In this document: in pieces, positions 12,351-42,546 of the stretch | How the letters are laid out: each line of letters starts with the position of its first letter | Position numbering within the stretch: position 1 is the stretch's first letter | The notes under the pieces: generated by a model | The model's input: only the letters and a program-made list of their open reading frames with translations | What the model was told of the DNA's origin: nothing | The model's database searches: none | Program-made: the position numbers and the translations under genes | Assembly (NCBI GenBank): GCA_029706075.1 | Contig: JAINUG010000073.1 | Location: forward strand, 609,501 to 673,500 | Length of the DNA: 64,000 nt | Direction of reading: 5' to 3' | From: Aldrovandia affinis | Lineage: Eukaryota > Chordata > Actinopteri > Notacanthiformes > Halosauridae

Positions 12351-13004
12351 TAAATTAATAAAATAATCTATACAAATCAGTATTGTGATCATGAAACCAA
12401 TTTTTCACCATACAGGGCCTATAAGGTTGCCTAAAATATAATCTTCCCTTTTGTTTGTAGAACATTGTGTAAATGTGCAAAGGCACAAAATACAATCCTC
12501 AATATTGTCCTACATTATAGTATAAAAATGGATGCTTTCTGCTCACTTTACAACATACCCCGGAAGTCTACTCAGGGTAAAATTGTTGTGTCATTGACAA
12601 TGAAACACCCTTTATGATTTTTTTTTTTATGGCCTCTATTATTCAAAGCTTCCAGCAATTTTTTAAAACTCTTTAACACAACATACCAAACAGTGACTCA
12701 AGAATCCATGTTTTTCTAACCTATTTAACAGTTTCATTTCTTTCCAGCAGAAAAAAAGTTTTGAAGTCTCCTTTTCAATTTGTAAATTCTCAATAAATTG
12801 CTAAATGCACACGTTATTGTCCTTTAGCCATAACACCTTTTATATACCAAAGATATAGCCTGTGAATTTGCTACCATTTTGGAAATAGACCACCAATATA
12901 TGTTTCTGGACTAAAGTTTTATGTATCATAATTTATGTATGGGGTCACGATTTTTTCCCACCCATGAAATGGGGTCGTGGAGTAAAAAAGTTTGAGAAAC
13001 CCTG

Positions 13005-14159
13005 GTCTATGGCAACAAAGTATCAGCCCAACTGCTTCCAGTCCCAATCGAGAAGTGTGGCAGTGTTTTGGCATACTGACGTCATGACGTTCCCGTTACC
13101 CGGTTCTGTGGCTGGAGCGCTGCAGGTGGACGTTGCCCGTGGGCGCTGGCCTGTAGTCAGTTTTGAATCGTTCTTGTTCTTCCTAATGGTTAAGGTTAAG
13201 CTATGGGTACTTATCTGCCCGCGTGTCAGTGCTTTAATTCAATAACTGGGTGATATGTTGTGCTGTGCTTCTAAATCATTTTACAGTGTAAATTGTGAGT
13301 AAATTACAGAATGCTCACCAATGCAGAACTATCACCCATGGACTCCCAGCTGGTAATTTTGTTATGCCCACTAGATGGCGTTGTGTCTTTTCACAAACTC
13401 CCGAACCTGTAAACCATCAAGAATCAAACGATGGTACAATTATTAAATTCGTGGGCCTTTTATCGATGTAGTTGACCCACATACATGCACATAAATGCTA
13501 TAAGAACACAACATTGATTGTCTCGTACAAGGCCAGTGAGTTAGCATTTTGGGATCGATGTCTATCCTCTCCTTGTCAATGCCTCAATAATTGGTCCTCA
13601 AATGAAACGTCTGTTTCTGCATAATCTCCCTACGAGAGCCAAGCAAACTGATTTTCACCAACGGCAGGAAGGCACCAGAACGAAATGCATGGAAACAATA
13701 TGATTAGAGCAGCCAGCTACTTTTTCTGGCTAGCTGAATTCTCAAACCTTGAGCCAGCGCAATCTTTTGCTTATCTTCACTGTGCAGTTGCATTACTCTT
13801 GTCCAAACAGAAGTTTGAACGAAAGCCACTTGCAACACACCTTTCCAATGGTACTGAAGATAAGGGGAGTTTTTTTCTGCCTTTCACTGACTGTAGGTCA
13901 GAATTCAGATAGTTAGCTAGCAAACATTACGCTCTTACCTGAATATTTTGCACAGCTTTTTGAAGATGGCATCGCTGGTTCCAAAATTGCACACTGGGAT
14001 GTCAATACAATCATCTCCGACCCAAACTCATAGTAAAGACATCCAAAAATAGCGCACAGCGTTTTAACACTTAATCGTCCAGTTTGACGAATTGGGACTT
14101 CCTGTTATCGAAAATTCAATCAGCAGGCTAATCTTCTAACGAACTTCTTCGCATCATGC
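13005..14159. other. Intergenic; candidate CTCF site only
   Basis: No exon or known repeat was recognised. The CTCF-like core at 13368 is listed separately. Confidence 0.5.
13368..13380 (+). promoter_or_regulatory. Candidate CTCF site, plus orientation
   Basis: The plus strand reads CCACTAGATGGCG, a full match to CCASYAGRKGGCR. It points toward slc25a37. Confidence 0.4.
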
Positions 14160-15880
14160 TAGTAGTTGACGATGACAAAAATACCTTATCCAGTCTGTCC
14201 AATAAAATCTCATGGTCGACAGTATCAAAAGCTGCTCTTAAATCGAGGAGCACAGGAATAGACGCAGAGTTGCAGTGTGATGACAGTAGTGGCAGGTCGT
14301 TTACAACGTTAACAAATCCTTTTTGAAGAGCAACAGCTTTCTCGAATATTTTTGATATGAAAGGGAGGTTTGAGATTGGTCTATAATGTTTTACAAATGA
14401 TCAGGATTGAGATTTGACTTCTTAAGTAGCGGCTTGATAACAGCCAGCTTGAGAAACTCTGGTTCATGTCCTGTTAGTAGTAATCCTGCGTTAATAATGT
14501 TCAGCATGTGGTAGCCTAGCACAGGGAGGAGCTCGTTAATCAATTTAGTCGGTATTGAGTCAAGCAAACAGGTGGTAGGTTTGAGGACATGACCAGTCTG
14601 GTCAGCTCATCGAGGTCAATTTGAGCAAAACATTTAAATATTACTGTCGGTATCTCTTCCTGTGATGTCAGCGTGCTGGGCTCTTCACAGATTTTAGGAA
14701 GAGTGATGCCAGAAGAGAAGATCTGGACTATTATTTTTATTAATCAATTAGGCTAATTAATGAATTCAATGAATTAATGAAATAATTAAATGAGTGGAAT
14801 TGCTACCATTATTTTTATTATTATTATAATAATCATCATCATTATTATTATCATCATCAATAATAATAATATATGTTTTGTCAAAATATTATCAAAATAA
14901 TAATTTTATCATTCTTTTTTAGTTAATTTGTCTACGGTGTTAAATGCAAATCTTAGGTTATATTTATTTTTGCTCTAGCAGAAACAATGTATTTCTTGTA
15001 CAGAAGAAAGCTATCGTCTTCTAGTTTTGTTGAACGCTACTTGAACGCTTCTGTTTTCTTATTGACAGGGCGCGGGTAGTAGGCTATCATTGTACCACGG
15101 TGCAAGATTCTTCTGAAATACAATTTTTTTAGCTGACTAGTTAATGGGTCCAGTGGTGATTCATCAGAATTATCTTCGCTGAAGAAGAATGACCAAGGAA
15201 GCGTAGCCTATTTATCAAATTTGGAATAGTAGAAGGGTTCAACGACCGGCTATAATAACGTTTAGGCTCCAGTATAGACGGACTGGTTGCCTGGATGTCA
15301 AATGTAATAAGGAAATGATCTGATGATACAGGATTATTGGGAGTGACGGTAAGGTTAAAAACATTAAGCACTAGATCCGTGGCTATGGCAATGGGCTGGC
15401 CCAGAAGCATTCTGTACAAAACCAACAGAGTCAATAATGGAAGCGAAGGCGGTTCCTTGGGGGCCCCTATCGTTATCTGCGTGTATAATGAAATCATCTA
15501 CAATCACGACCTTATCTGCTGAAACGGTGAGGCACCAGAGGAACTTTGAAAATTCTGAAAGAAACCCTGAATGTCCAGCTTCACAGACACCAGGACAAAG
15601 GACGCCATATTACAAGTCCCTTTAATTAGGCCAGGTTGCGCACAGAACACGGCGAGAGATTCAAAAGAGAACTTATTTTGGGGTTCAGATGAGTGAAAAA
15701 ACCCATAGATAATGCTTCATTTAGTGACATAATCATCAGGCTTGAGACATGTTTCCGTTAAACATAAAACATTAAGATTGTTATCTGTGATTCATTCGTT
15801 CACAAGAACTGCTTTGGGAGCGAGGGACCTGGCGTTTAGTAAATCGAGTTCAGTACACTTGAGTAGTGTGATACCGATTC
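14160..15880 (-). mobile_element. Second decayed L2-like LINE fragment
   Basis: On the minus strand, 15497-15200 encodes a late endonuclease segment (NPVSSDHFLITFDIQ, KRYYSRSLN). About 14270-14190 encodes RT motif A (LRAAFDTVDHEILLDRLDKV). An AT-rich low-complexity block (about 14720-14900) lies between them, so the element is interrupted. It is heavily broken and clearly older than the LINE copy at 25245. Confidence 0.8.
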
Positions 15881-15939
15881 TTAAATACGTCACGCTTCTG
15901 GATACAGCCATGACGTGAAAAAATACTCTGTTATACCAA

Positions 15940-16290
15940 TTTGAAAATTGCCCTGATTGGTGCTTTTGAAAAACATTTTCTCTGATTTGCTTTTAATGTC
16001 TTCATGATGAAGTTTTTGTTTGGAAATGCTGCACTAATGAACTGGGGACCTTCACAGACAGGTGTATTTCATTTGAAATGATTTGAAACACCATAATTGT
16101 ACAAAGGTGGACTCCAATCAAATCATTATGTGACCTCTGAAGACAATAGATGGCAGCAGAGTTTATTTAGGTGTGTCTTAGCAAAAGGGGTGAATACACA
16201 TGTAATCAATTATTGTCTGTTTTTTATTTGTAATTATGAAAAAGCATTTTTTTATTTGACATTATAGAGTATTTTGAGTTAATCATGCCA
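15940..16290. mobile_element. Tc1/mariner terminal region remnant
   Basis: The sequence contains GGGGTGAATACACATGTAAT, TTATTTGTAATTATG and TTTGACATTATAGAGTATTT, the usual subterminal sequence of fish Tc1-like transposons. TTTCATTTGAAATGATTTGA lies further upstream. It adjoins the transposase remnant. Confidence 0.6.
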
Positions 16291-16329
16291 TACCTTTTAT
16301 ACAAGAACAAAATGATTTATAACAATAAT

Positions 16330-16660
16330 TTATGGTGCACTTACCATATTCCAAGATGATAACACCCCCATACACACTGCTAAATGGATTGAAGAGTGGT
16401 TTCATGAACACCAGGATGAAATCAAACACCTTCCAAAGCCACCCCAATCATTAGATCTAAACATAATTGAACCTTTGTTGGAACTTCTGGAACGTAGAAT
16501 GTGGAGTAGATTTCCAACACCTTCATCTTTCAAAGAACTGGAGGCTGTTCTTCTTGAAGAATGGTCCAATATCCCACCAGTAACATAGTTCAAAAGGTAT
16601 ATAACAGCATTCCAAGAAGGATTGAAGCTATTCTGAAGTCAAAGGGCAGGGCAGCCTAAC
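16330..16660 (+). pseudogene. Tc1-like transposase C-terminal fragment (DDE superfamily)
   Basis: From 16349 one frame reads FQDDNTPIHTAKWIEEWF, then HLPKPPQSLDLNIIEPLLEL and SFKELEAVLLEEWSNIPPV, before an in-frame stop. This is the second half of a Tc1 transposase catalytic domain, with the conserved DN..IH and the D-L-N-x-I-E-P block carrying the last acidic catalytic residue. The N-terminal DNA-binding part is missing, and the residual C-terminus (KRYITAFQEGLKLF) lies past the stop. It is an inactive fossil. Confidence 0.9.
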
Positions 16661-18655
16661 TCCTTATTAGTTAATATTGATAGATTATTCTGTCTATGCC
16701 TGTACATGTGGTGTGTGTGTTAATATCTCAAACTGACAACCCTGATTAGTTAACTATGCGTGTCATTACCTTATAATCCAACAGAAAAGCCATAAGATTT
16801 ACACCTCGAAAGGACTGCATAGCAGACTGGCAAATCACAGGTATCAGATCCAGATCCACACCCACACCCACACCCTTAACAATTTCACCAAGTATCACTG
16901 AAACCCATTCAGAATGTTTTTAAGTACTCCTGTTTAGAGACAGACAGACAGAGTGATCAGGAACAGGGAACTTGGTTGGTGACTCAGGAGGTTGCAGGTT
17001 CGATTCCCAGGTGGGTCACAGCCATCCTTGAACCCTTGACGATGGAGGTACATGAACACAGACCACAGACCCACGGTTACTTGTCTTTTTATTTCAGCTC
17101 CAGTGTTACAAAAACTGCAGCAGCAGCATTGCCACAGTCGTAAAATATCCACATCTCCTTTCTCTCATATGCAAATTGAAAATATTCTCATTCTCCAGAT
17201 GGCACTTCTATACTTTAAAAAAGAACACCCAGCTCTTCCTCCTCCTTTCGTTGTGCGCAAGAAAGCAGCAGAAATGCTTCACGGAAAAAAAACACATCTC
17301 CCTGGACAAAAAGTTCTTCAATTCTCCATAAAAAAATAAAAAGGGCAAAATATACAACGTACAGCATAGTTTCATACATATACATATTCAAATTAAATGC
17401 TTTGAATGTCAAGTCAGAAGGAAGGCTTCACAAGTCTTGCTTCTTTCTTTCTTTTTTTTAACAGCAATCTGATGACAGTCAAGCCACTTGAAAGTAGTAA
17501 GAGAATCAGACTTGCATGAGTGGAGAGAACAGTACTCCCAACACGTTGAACTAGAAGCACTCAAAACTGAAAGAGTGGGTCAGAAAGGCAAATCTATGAA
17601 CAACCTTATGAGATACAAACTCCCTGATCCCATTATTGCCCACCGTCCTTACTGAAAACACACATATTTGATGTATAAAAACCCATACAAGTTACATACT
17701 GTTTCCACGGCAGGATTTTGATCTTGAAATACAAAAAAAAAAAAAAAAAGCTCTGAACTGCCATCAAAATAAAAGCAACAACAAAAACTCAGTTACTCCA
17801 AGTGAGTTAAAATAGCTATAAAATGGACTCACAACCTACTCTGTCCAGCGTTGGTAGATGCTAAAAAGTCATAAAACATGTAAATGTGACCACTACAAAA
17901 AAGAAACACTGGGCCATTTTGAGTTGCATTTTAAACAGATTAGCATATTCCTTTCTCAATGTATGGACTAAAAATATAATAATATACGCCATTTAGCAGA
18001 CGCTTTCTGTTGAGTAAAACAACTGCTTTCTGTTTTTTGTGAGTTAACGGCTGCGAGGTTCAGCAAACACATAAAAGGTGATAATAAATTGTATGCAAAA
18101 ACGTATGTAAGCATATCAAAACAGTCAGCACTATCTCCTGTGAGCCGGGCACTGGGATATGTGCACTTCCAACTTTCTATTTTAGTTTCTCGTCTGACTA
18201 TGACCAGTTTAGCTGAGACTTACAGCCACAACACTCACCCCCCCCAGAAAAAGCTGATCTCATTTTTTTTTTTTATATCAGCTATCAGTTCCCCAGTGTG
18301 GGTCAGAAAGAGAAAAGGCCACTGTTTCCGCTTCTATACTGCTGAAACACAATAGCTGAGCCCCAAGCAACAACAACCAGAGTGTGCACAGACATGTAAA
18401 TAGCCAAAAGGCACTATGCCCTCAAGTTGACAGCGATTCAGACACATTTATTTCCAACGTTGATTTGAATCAATCAACCAGATTTTTTGCAATAGAAGAT
18501 AACTATGGAGTGTGTCTGCGCAGGTCAGAGTGAAAGAGTTCAGTTCCCCCAATAAGGTTACAGAGGCTGGCTTTAATCCTTTGCAACAAAAAAATGCTCA
18601 CAGGTGTACATTGATTATCACTGCCTTAAAAGCAATGTATTTGCACGCACAACCT
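16660..18655. other. Intergenic; SINE fragments only
   Basis: A partial family A head (about 16970-17050, GGAGGTTGCAGGTTCGATTC) and a 26-base family B tail (17981-18006) are visible. An A run of about 17 lies at 17733. No exon was recognised. Confidence 0.5.
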
Positions 18656-18656
18656 G

Positions 18657-18712
18657 CACACACACACACACACACGCATACATACACACGCATACATACA
18701 TACGCACACGCA

Positions 18713-18752
<40 letters not shown>
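18657..18752. repeat. (CA)n microsatellite with ACATAC blocks
   Basis: A CACA run, then ATACATACACACGC blocks, then a pure CA run. Confidence 0.95.
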
Positions 18753-18755
<3 letters not shown>

Positions 18756-19281
18756 ACTGTAATACAAATTTGATTATTTTCAGGGACTCAACTGGAAGAA
18801 AAACAACATTTGTTTCGGGGAAGATAATGGAAAAAATATATGTGCTATGTGCTTGCTGGGATACATTTAATTAAATTAAACCAAAACGTACAGCTTGGTG
18901 AAGACTCGTGCGATATTGAATGGAATGTGTGCCTTCCGAGGGTAAGGAGGCAGAGTGGAGAGGCTGGGAGGATAACGCAGAGAAAGCAGTGGGCTTGCGG
19001 CAAGACTCGGACCTGGGGGAAGGGGAGCCCGCGGCCCATCTGGAGCAGTCAGGCGCCAAGTATCAGCCGCTACCATCACCAAACCTTCCAGCGCGTCACT
19101 GTACCAACCTGCTCAACTCGATCACGCGGCTACGAAACCAATTCCCACCGTCCGAATGACGGGAAGCGCTGCTGGTCGTATCCAGAGCCCAGAAAACGGA
19201 AGAGTAAAAACAAGCGAAGAAGCCATGATGCACCTCGGTCACGATCTGGACGAGGTTCTGTGCACGCGCTAAAAAAAAAAG

Positions 19282-19660
19282 GGGCTGGCGGATGGCCCAG
19301 CGGTCTAGTGCACCGCGCTTTGGAGCGGTGTGCGCTGCCGTCAGAGACGCGGATCGAAACCCGCGTTTCTACCAGACCGGCCCTGGTCGTCAGCCCGATC
19401 AGAGGCGGCATTTGGCTGTCCGCCTCCGGGGGAGGGGGGAGGGAGAGCCGGCACGAGTCCGCCGAGGAGAAGGTTAATGGAGTCCGTGGAAGATCTCCGT
19501 CTCGAAAGAAGGCGGGAAATAGGTCCAGGAATACGAATCTCGTTCCCCGGAGGACGGGCGGCGGACTCGTGAGGGTGGGGAATTGAAAATAAAATAGAGG
19601 GTATAATTGGCTACTAAATTGGGAGAAAAAACCGGGGAAAAATCAGAAATAAATTTATTT
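19282..19660 (+). mobile_element. SINE family C copy
   Basis: Head GGGGCTGGCGGATGGCCCAG with B-box-like GGATCGAAACCCGCG. The body has TTGGCTGTCCGCCTCCGGG, and the end is TTGGCTACTAAATTGGGAGA followed by A-rich sequence. The 248-residue reading frame across it is not a gene. Confidence 0.85.
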
Positions 19661-20036
19661 AAAAAAAAATAAAAATAAAAATAGACAGCTAAGCAATATG
19701 TACATGCGATACACATAAACACATATCTTGAGATATACATTTAGATTTAAAGACATGAATGTGAAAACATCGCAATGTTTTTTGTTGAGTGCGGTGAAAC
19801 AGGGTCATCCACGCCTGTAACAGCGGCACTCGACTTTGGTGTGCGCGTAAAGCATCGACGTTTACAAAGCTCCTCTTTTTCTCCGACCACCTCGGGACCT
19901 GCATAAAGTGGCGCTTCCGCCACAACGCCGCAGACGTTTCTCTGCAATACTAAATACTTATTTACAGTAACAAACAATTTGTGCGTGATTTTAAACATGT
20001 ACTTAAGGAGGTCTGGCCGCTGTCGGCCTAAATGCT

Positions 20037-20370
20037 GTTTAAAGCAGTGGTCTCAAACTCAGCGCCAAAGGGCCGTGTGTATGCAGGTTTTCATTCCAAC
20101 CAATTACTGCTGCCTTAATTGGCTCAACTACTCATTTAGCCATATGCATGCACCTCTGTGCATTCTTGAAGTTAAAGCACAGAATATACTCAACAATTAT
20201 TATTTAGATAACAAAAATATTTAATTTCACTTTATATACATTATGTGCAAGCCAACATGATAATTTAGCAAATAATGGAACTAATTATCTAATCAAAAGC
20301 GGAGGCTGCAGTAAAAACCAGCATACACATGGCCCTCCGTGGCACTGAGTTTGAGACCACTGGTTTAAAG
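20037..20370. mobile_element. hAT-type MITE with perfect 8-bp target duplication
   Basis: The element is 20045-20362 (318 bp). Termini are CAGTGGTCTCAAACTCAG and CTGAGTTTGAGACCACTG, perfect inverted repeats. The flanks GTTTAAAG at 20037-20044 and 20363-20370 are identical. The interior is AT-rich with no coding capacity. Confidence 0.95.
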
Positions 20371-21450
20371 GGAGCGGGAGGAAGCGCTTTGCTGTCACGT
20401 GTGCGGTTTGTCGCGAGCAGTTCGCGCATGCTCAGTGTCGACGAGATATGACACCCTTGTTGTCCCTTCAAAGTAGAACTTCTTGCCAATGTCACGTTTT
20501 CTTGGTACTGCGCACAAAAATGTACATCGAGATTAACAAAACGTACAACGTGCTTATTTTGAAACTAAACGGCAAGCGTGACGTAAGTGCAGCTCCCATT
20601 TCCGGTTCCGGCTGTCATCGATCGCCCACTCACGCACGCGTGGACAAGATGATCACCTCTTTGCGATAGTGTGAATCTGTCAGTCTTGCTCACTGTAACC
20701 ATGACGAAGCCGAAGAGCTAACGAGAACGGGACGAATGCTTACTTAAACCCACGGTAAATTAGGACAAACTGCACCCCCCCATCTCAAGTGACGTAAAAC
20801 TTTTAAATACATAAATAAATGTTATTGGTGTCACGTATGGATAATTTGTGGGCCGGACACACGTGGACCGATGGTATTAATTTTTTTAATGTGGTAGGAC
20901 AATTGTGCTCTGTGGCGTGCCGTGTGTAGAGTCCCATGAACTATGCCTTCTTAAAGTGCACTTGTGTTTTCACAGAATCCTTCGGAACGCACTCAGCGCA
21001 CGGTTCGCACACGGACCGGAGCAGAAGAGGGGGAGAGCAGACACGGCCTGCAGAACGGAAGAGGCACTTTTCAAGCACAATTGTTCCACGTTTGCCGTGC
21101 GGCAAGACTCCGGAATGTGTTAAATTAAACATTCATGAATACACAAGGTAAATAAAACAAATAAAAAAACGAATTTTAAAAAAAACGGCCACGCATCTCT
21201 TCCGAAAACCTTGAGAACGTTCGCTCGGGAAATAAAAATAAATACAATTTTTTCCTATATTTTCAATATTTTCAATCTTATAAACAAAAGGGTCGAAGCA
21301 GAACATTCTTGTGGAAGTGCGTGCCTAGCCGATGCGTGGACCATGATTCAAGGGGTGTGTGAAAGTGTAGTGGATATTTAGACCAAAACAAACATTCGGC
21401 TGCCAGACAAAAGGCAATTTTGTTCCCCCCCTCCTCCTCCTCTTCCCTAA
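20371..21450. other. Region downstream of slc25a37
   Basis: No gene was recognised. Open frames at 20905-21151 are short, overlap each other on both strands, and carry no conserved motif. Confidence 0.5.
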
Positions 21451-21470
21451 TGCAAGGCTTTGGAGTGTCA

Positions 21471-21476
21471 TTTAAT
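21471..21476 (-). terminator. Candidate poly(A) signal of slc25a37 (ATTAAA)
   Basis: The minus strand reads ATTAAA about 240 bases after the stop codon, the first plausible hexamer downstream. No cDNA evidence is available, and other ATTAAA copies lie further on (about 20886). Confidence 0.3.
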
Positions 21477-21712
21477 TATCGTTATGCGTGTTTTCTGTAA
21501 CAGCACACCCTCACGGAACAAACAAACACACAAACGGGGGGGGAGGGGCGGAAGGGAAGTGACGGTGAGTCTCGTTTGTAGAAGAGATCCCCCCGCCTCC
21601 GCGTCCCACTTCCTCCCAGAAGGAGCGGACGTCTTCCTGCTCGGAGGTCCTGATTGGCCCTGCCCTGGGTGCTGGGGGTGTGGCCCCAGGTGAGAGGGGG
21701 GCGGAGCCTTCC

Positions 21713-39871
<18,159 letters not shown>

Positions 39872-40150
39872 GCGGGAGAAGGTGCGACGGAGATGTTGAC
39901 ACCCTACTCACTACTACCACTACTGCTGCTGCTTAAACGGCGGCCAGTGTAGCCACACCACCATCGCTGCGGTCTAGCGAGCGCCGTGTGTCGTCATCCC
40001 AGCTCGCGACGGCTCCGCTCCGGCGCTCGACCAATGAGAGGCCCGAAGACGGCGCGCGAAGGCGGGACTGTCCGTTGAAATTGGGCGCGGCTCTAGCAAG
40101 GCAGCCAATTAGAAGTGACGTGGTCAAGGAGACCATTTCAGCAAACAGAA
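39872..40150 (-). promoter_or_regulatory. slc25a37 5' UTR and promoter, CpG-rich
   Basis: CpG-dense sequence just upstream of the start codon. CCAAT motifs lie at 40031-40035 and 40105-40109 (plus strand), with a CRE/ATF-like TGACGTG at 40117-40123 and GGGCGCGG at 40083-40090. No TATA box is evident. The transcription start was not located. Confidence 0.6.
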
Positions 40151-40854
40151 TGCAACCAACGGACTTAGTACTGTACGCACTCAACGCTAATTGCCAGTAC
40201 ATCACTTAAGTGCAGACACAAAGCCGATTGAAGTACGTAGAACACGCTGAATATTCACAGAATTAAGAGTTTTATTGACAAGATCATTTGAGTTAACGTT
40301 CAAATAATGCTGCTTTGGGAGTCATTTTCTGGGTTTTGTGAAGATTTTCAAATGTTTTGGAAATAATCTGTGTTCCCATGAGGATTTAGAAGTGTCGTTG
40401 AATTTGAGAATGTGATTAGCGAATGCTTGGGTGACTAGTTGAGTTTATCTACTTAGCTACTATTCTATGTAAATGTAAAACGTGTAAGCTCAGTGTAGCA
40501 CTCAAACACACAGTAACAATCAATAACACTCATTATCATCTCTGGAACAAGCAAGAAACTTTTTATTTATATTATTATCATTGAGTTGAAAAGTATTTCA
40601 TGAATTTTGAATGGCTGTTGTCATGCTTTGCTAGATGGTTTTTGTTTTTATTATTATTATTTGTTAGTCTTTTGTAGAATATGTTTTAATGGCACATCTT
40701 TGTTTCTCTCCATACAGTGGTTATCACTACTCACATTTAAACCTAATTAATTTACTTTAAACCATAAACTGGCTTAAATGTGTAACAGGTGCTACTTTAT
40801 CATCAAGATAAGAGTCTCGTCAGGCTATTTGTAATCATTTCCCACAGCGTCCTC
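40151..40854. other. Intergenic AT-rich sequence
   Basis: Nothing was recognised. Confidence 0.45.
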
Positions 40855-41140
40855 CAGGGACAGTCTCAGTTACAGGGCTATTCCTCCAAACCCTGGTCGC
40901 TCGAAGGACTCTTCTTCTGATGCAGTTGCATAAGTACCGCGATCCTCCGGTACAGTTGCATCACAGTCAGACGGAAGCTGCAGTCGGTTGTGAGCGGTTT
41001 GGAGGATTCACCTGTGCCAGAGGCTGTGTAACCCCCTCCTGAATTTATGGAAGGCGTTACAGTTACAGTGTTGTGATTGCAATACAGCGCTGTAATTATA
41101 TAATTGGGCAGTCCAAATTTGGAGAGAAAATACATTGGGG
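40855..41140 (+). mobile_element. Possible SINE with CCAAATTTGGAGAGAAAAT tail
   Basis: The GC-moderate body ends TTATATAATTGGGCAGTCCA then AATTTGGAGAGAAAA, the same type of tail as family C and the fragment at 12225. No clear tRNA head was identified. Confidence 0.5.
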
Positions 41141-41740
41141 GGAAATGACAGTGAGGATGATGAAACAAACTATTATTGTTGTTGTTGTTGTTGTTGTATG
41201 TTTAGTTATCATCATTGCATTCATCATCATCATCATCAGTCATACAAAAAGTAGTCATCCATTATTTACTTATCCAGCTTTACTATGACTAATGCAAATA
41301 ATAATAATAATAATAATAATAGTGCACCAAAACTAACTGAAATAAATCTGACTAAATGGAAATAACCAGCAAAGACGGAGCCATAACCAGGATGGAGAAA
41401 CACCAGTCAAGGAACAAGAAGTGCAAGCAGATTCATCATGTGGCTGATCGGATAGGTTTGAGTCAATTGTAAATTAAAGGCATTAAATAAATATTTTCTG
41501 CATGAATCACAGAAAAAAAAAAAAAAGTGCAAGAGGAATAGAGGAGTTCTGTTTGAAGAGGTTCATGAAAAGCCATTCATTTAGAAATGAAAGAACAAAA
41601 AATAGAGTCTACTGTATCTAAAGGCAATCATCTCACGAGATGAGAGGGAGAAATTAATAAGGGTAAAAATGATTGTGAATAATTGGAGCAGAATCAGGGA
41701 GTCCAATACAAACTGAGCAACAGAGTCATACCTCAGAGTC
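41141..41740. other. Intergenic; (TTG)n and (AAT)n short repeats
   Basis: GTTGTTGTTG at about 41175-41197, CATCAT at about 41223-41238, and AATAATAAT at about 41298-41323. No gene was recognised. Confidence 0.5.
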
Positions 41741-42235
41741 ATGGGGCGGCAGTGGCTCAGTGGTTAGCCACACGGGCTGGCAAGCAGAGGGTTTCTGGTT
41801 CAAATCTCAGGAAGGCCAAACTGGAGGGATGCCAGTTCACTTCAGCAGTTCCTAACTGCTCTAGGCGCTGTGCATTTTTTACATTTTAGACATTTTAGCA
41901 GACGCTCTTATCCAGATGTACAGTTTACATTTCTTTACATACAATCCATTTATACAGCTGGATATTTTACTGAAGCAATTCAGGTTAAGTACCTTGCTCA
42001 AGGGTACAACAGCAGTGCCCCACCTGGGAATTGAACCTGCAACCTCTGAGTTACAAACCCAGCTCCCTAACCATTACACTAGACTGCCAGCCCACTGTAC
42101 TATGGCTGACCTCTCTGGTGGTGTGTACAGAGGTCACAGCATAAGTATGGTATGTTCTCTTGGAGAGGTATGCGAGAAGATCAATTCCAATTACCTGGTG
42201 TAAAAAAACGATGTGTAACATGGCCTAATAATAAT
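41741..42235 (+). mobile_element. SINE family D copy split by a SINE family A insertion
   Basis: The 5' part 41741-41877 (GGCAGTGGCTCAGTGGTTAG, B box GGTTCAAATCTC, GGGATGCCAGTTCACTTC, GGCGCTGT) and the 3' part from about 42096 (ACTGTACTATGGCTGACC ... TTACCTGGTG ... AACATGGCCTAATAAT) match the order of the copy at 54872-55445. They are separated by an antisense family A SINE. Confidence 0.8.
41878..42094 (-). mobile_element. SINE family A copy nested in family D
   Basis: Complete antisense copy, from TTTTAGACATTTTAGCAGAC to the head TAACCATTACACTAGACTGC. Confidence 0.9.
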
Positions 42236-42391
42236 TATAATATGAATGACAGAGATGAGTAATAAAAAAACCTGACACACCAGGTGCTTAGCAATATCAT
42301 CTGTCAACTTTTAAACAAAAAGTGACGAATTTCTGGAGGGGAAAACCAAAAAATGCAGTAGCATCAATAATTAAAACGGTAATGTGAAAAT

Positions 42392-42546
42392 GTGTGGTTC
42401 TGAGTGGCTCAGTAGGTAGAGCATGGCGTTGACAATGCTTAGGTTGTGGGTTCGATTCCCATTGGGGCCACGTATACAGAAAAATGTATGCATACACTAC
42501 TGTATGTCGCTTTGGATAAACTTGTCTGCTAAATGACATACATAAA
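42392..42546 (+). mobile_element. SINE family B copy (sense)
   Basis: GTGTGGTTCTGAGTGGCTCA, GTAGGTAGAGCATGGCG, B box GGGTTCGATTCCC, body and a mutated tail. Confidence 0.9.

Larger units (their letters stand above)
10339..13004. mobile_element. Candidate composite non-autonomous hAT element with nested insertions
   Basis: The left end reads CAGTGTTTCCCAACATTTTG. The reverse complement of the right end reads CAGGGTTTCTCAAACTTTTT, and the two ends align at about 80% over the first 28 bases. The right end closely resembles the hAT-type repeat end with GACCCCATTTCATGGG. Inside are a subterminal 60-64 bp triplicate, a SINE A (11711-11936), a fold-back element (12003-12207) and a SINE tail (12225-12350). 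No transposase frame was recognised. The 8-bp flanks do not match cleanly (CTCTAGAC/GTCTATGG), so the two ends could belong to different elements. Confidence 0.5.

Noticed and set aside
13685-13912. 75-residue plus-strand frame
   Set aside because: No conserved motif, no splice or promoter context, and ordinary length for chance.
18840-19586. 248-residue plus-strand frame
   Set aside because: Runs through a family C SINE without conserved motif or splice context.
20905-21151. Overlapping open frames on both strands downstream of slc25a37
   Set aside because: Short, overlapping and without recognisable domains. GC-rich sequence explains the openness.
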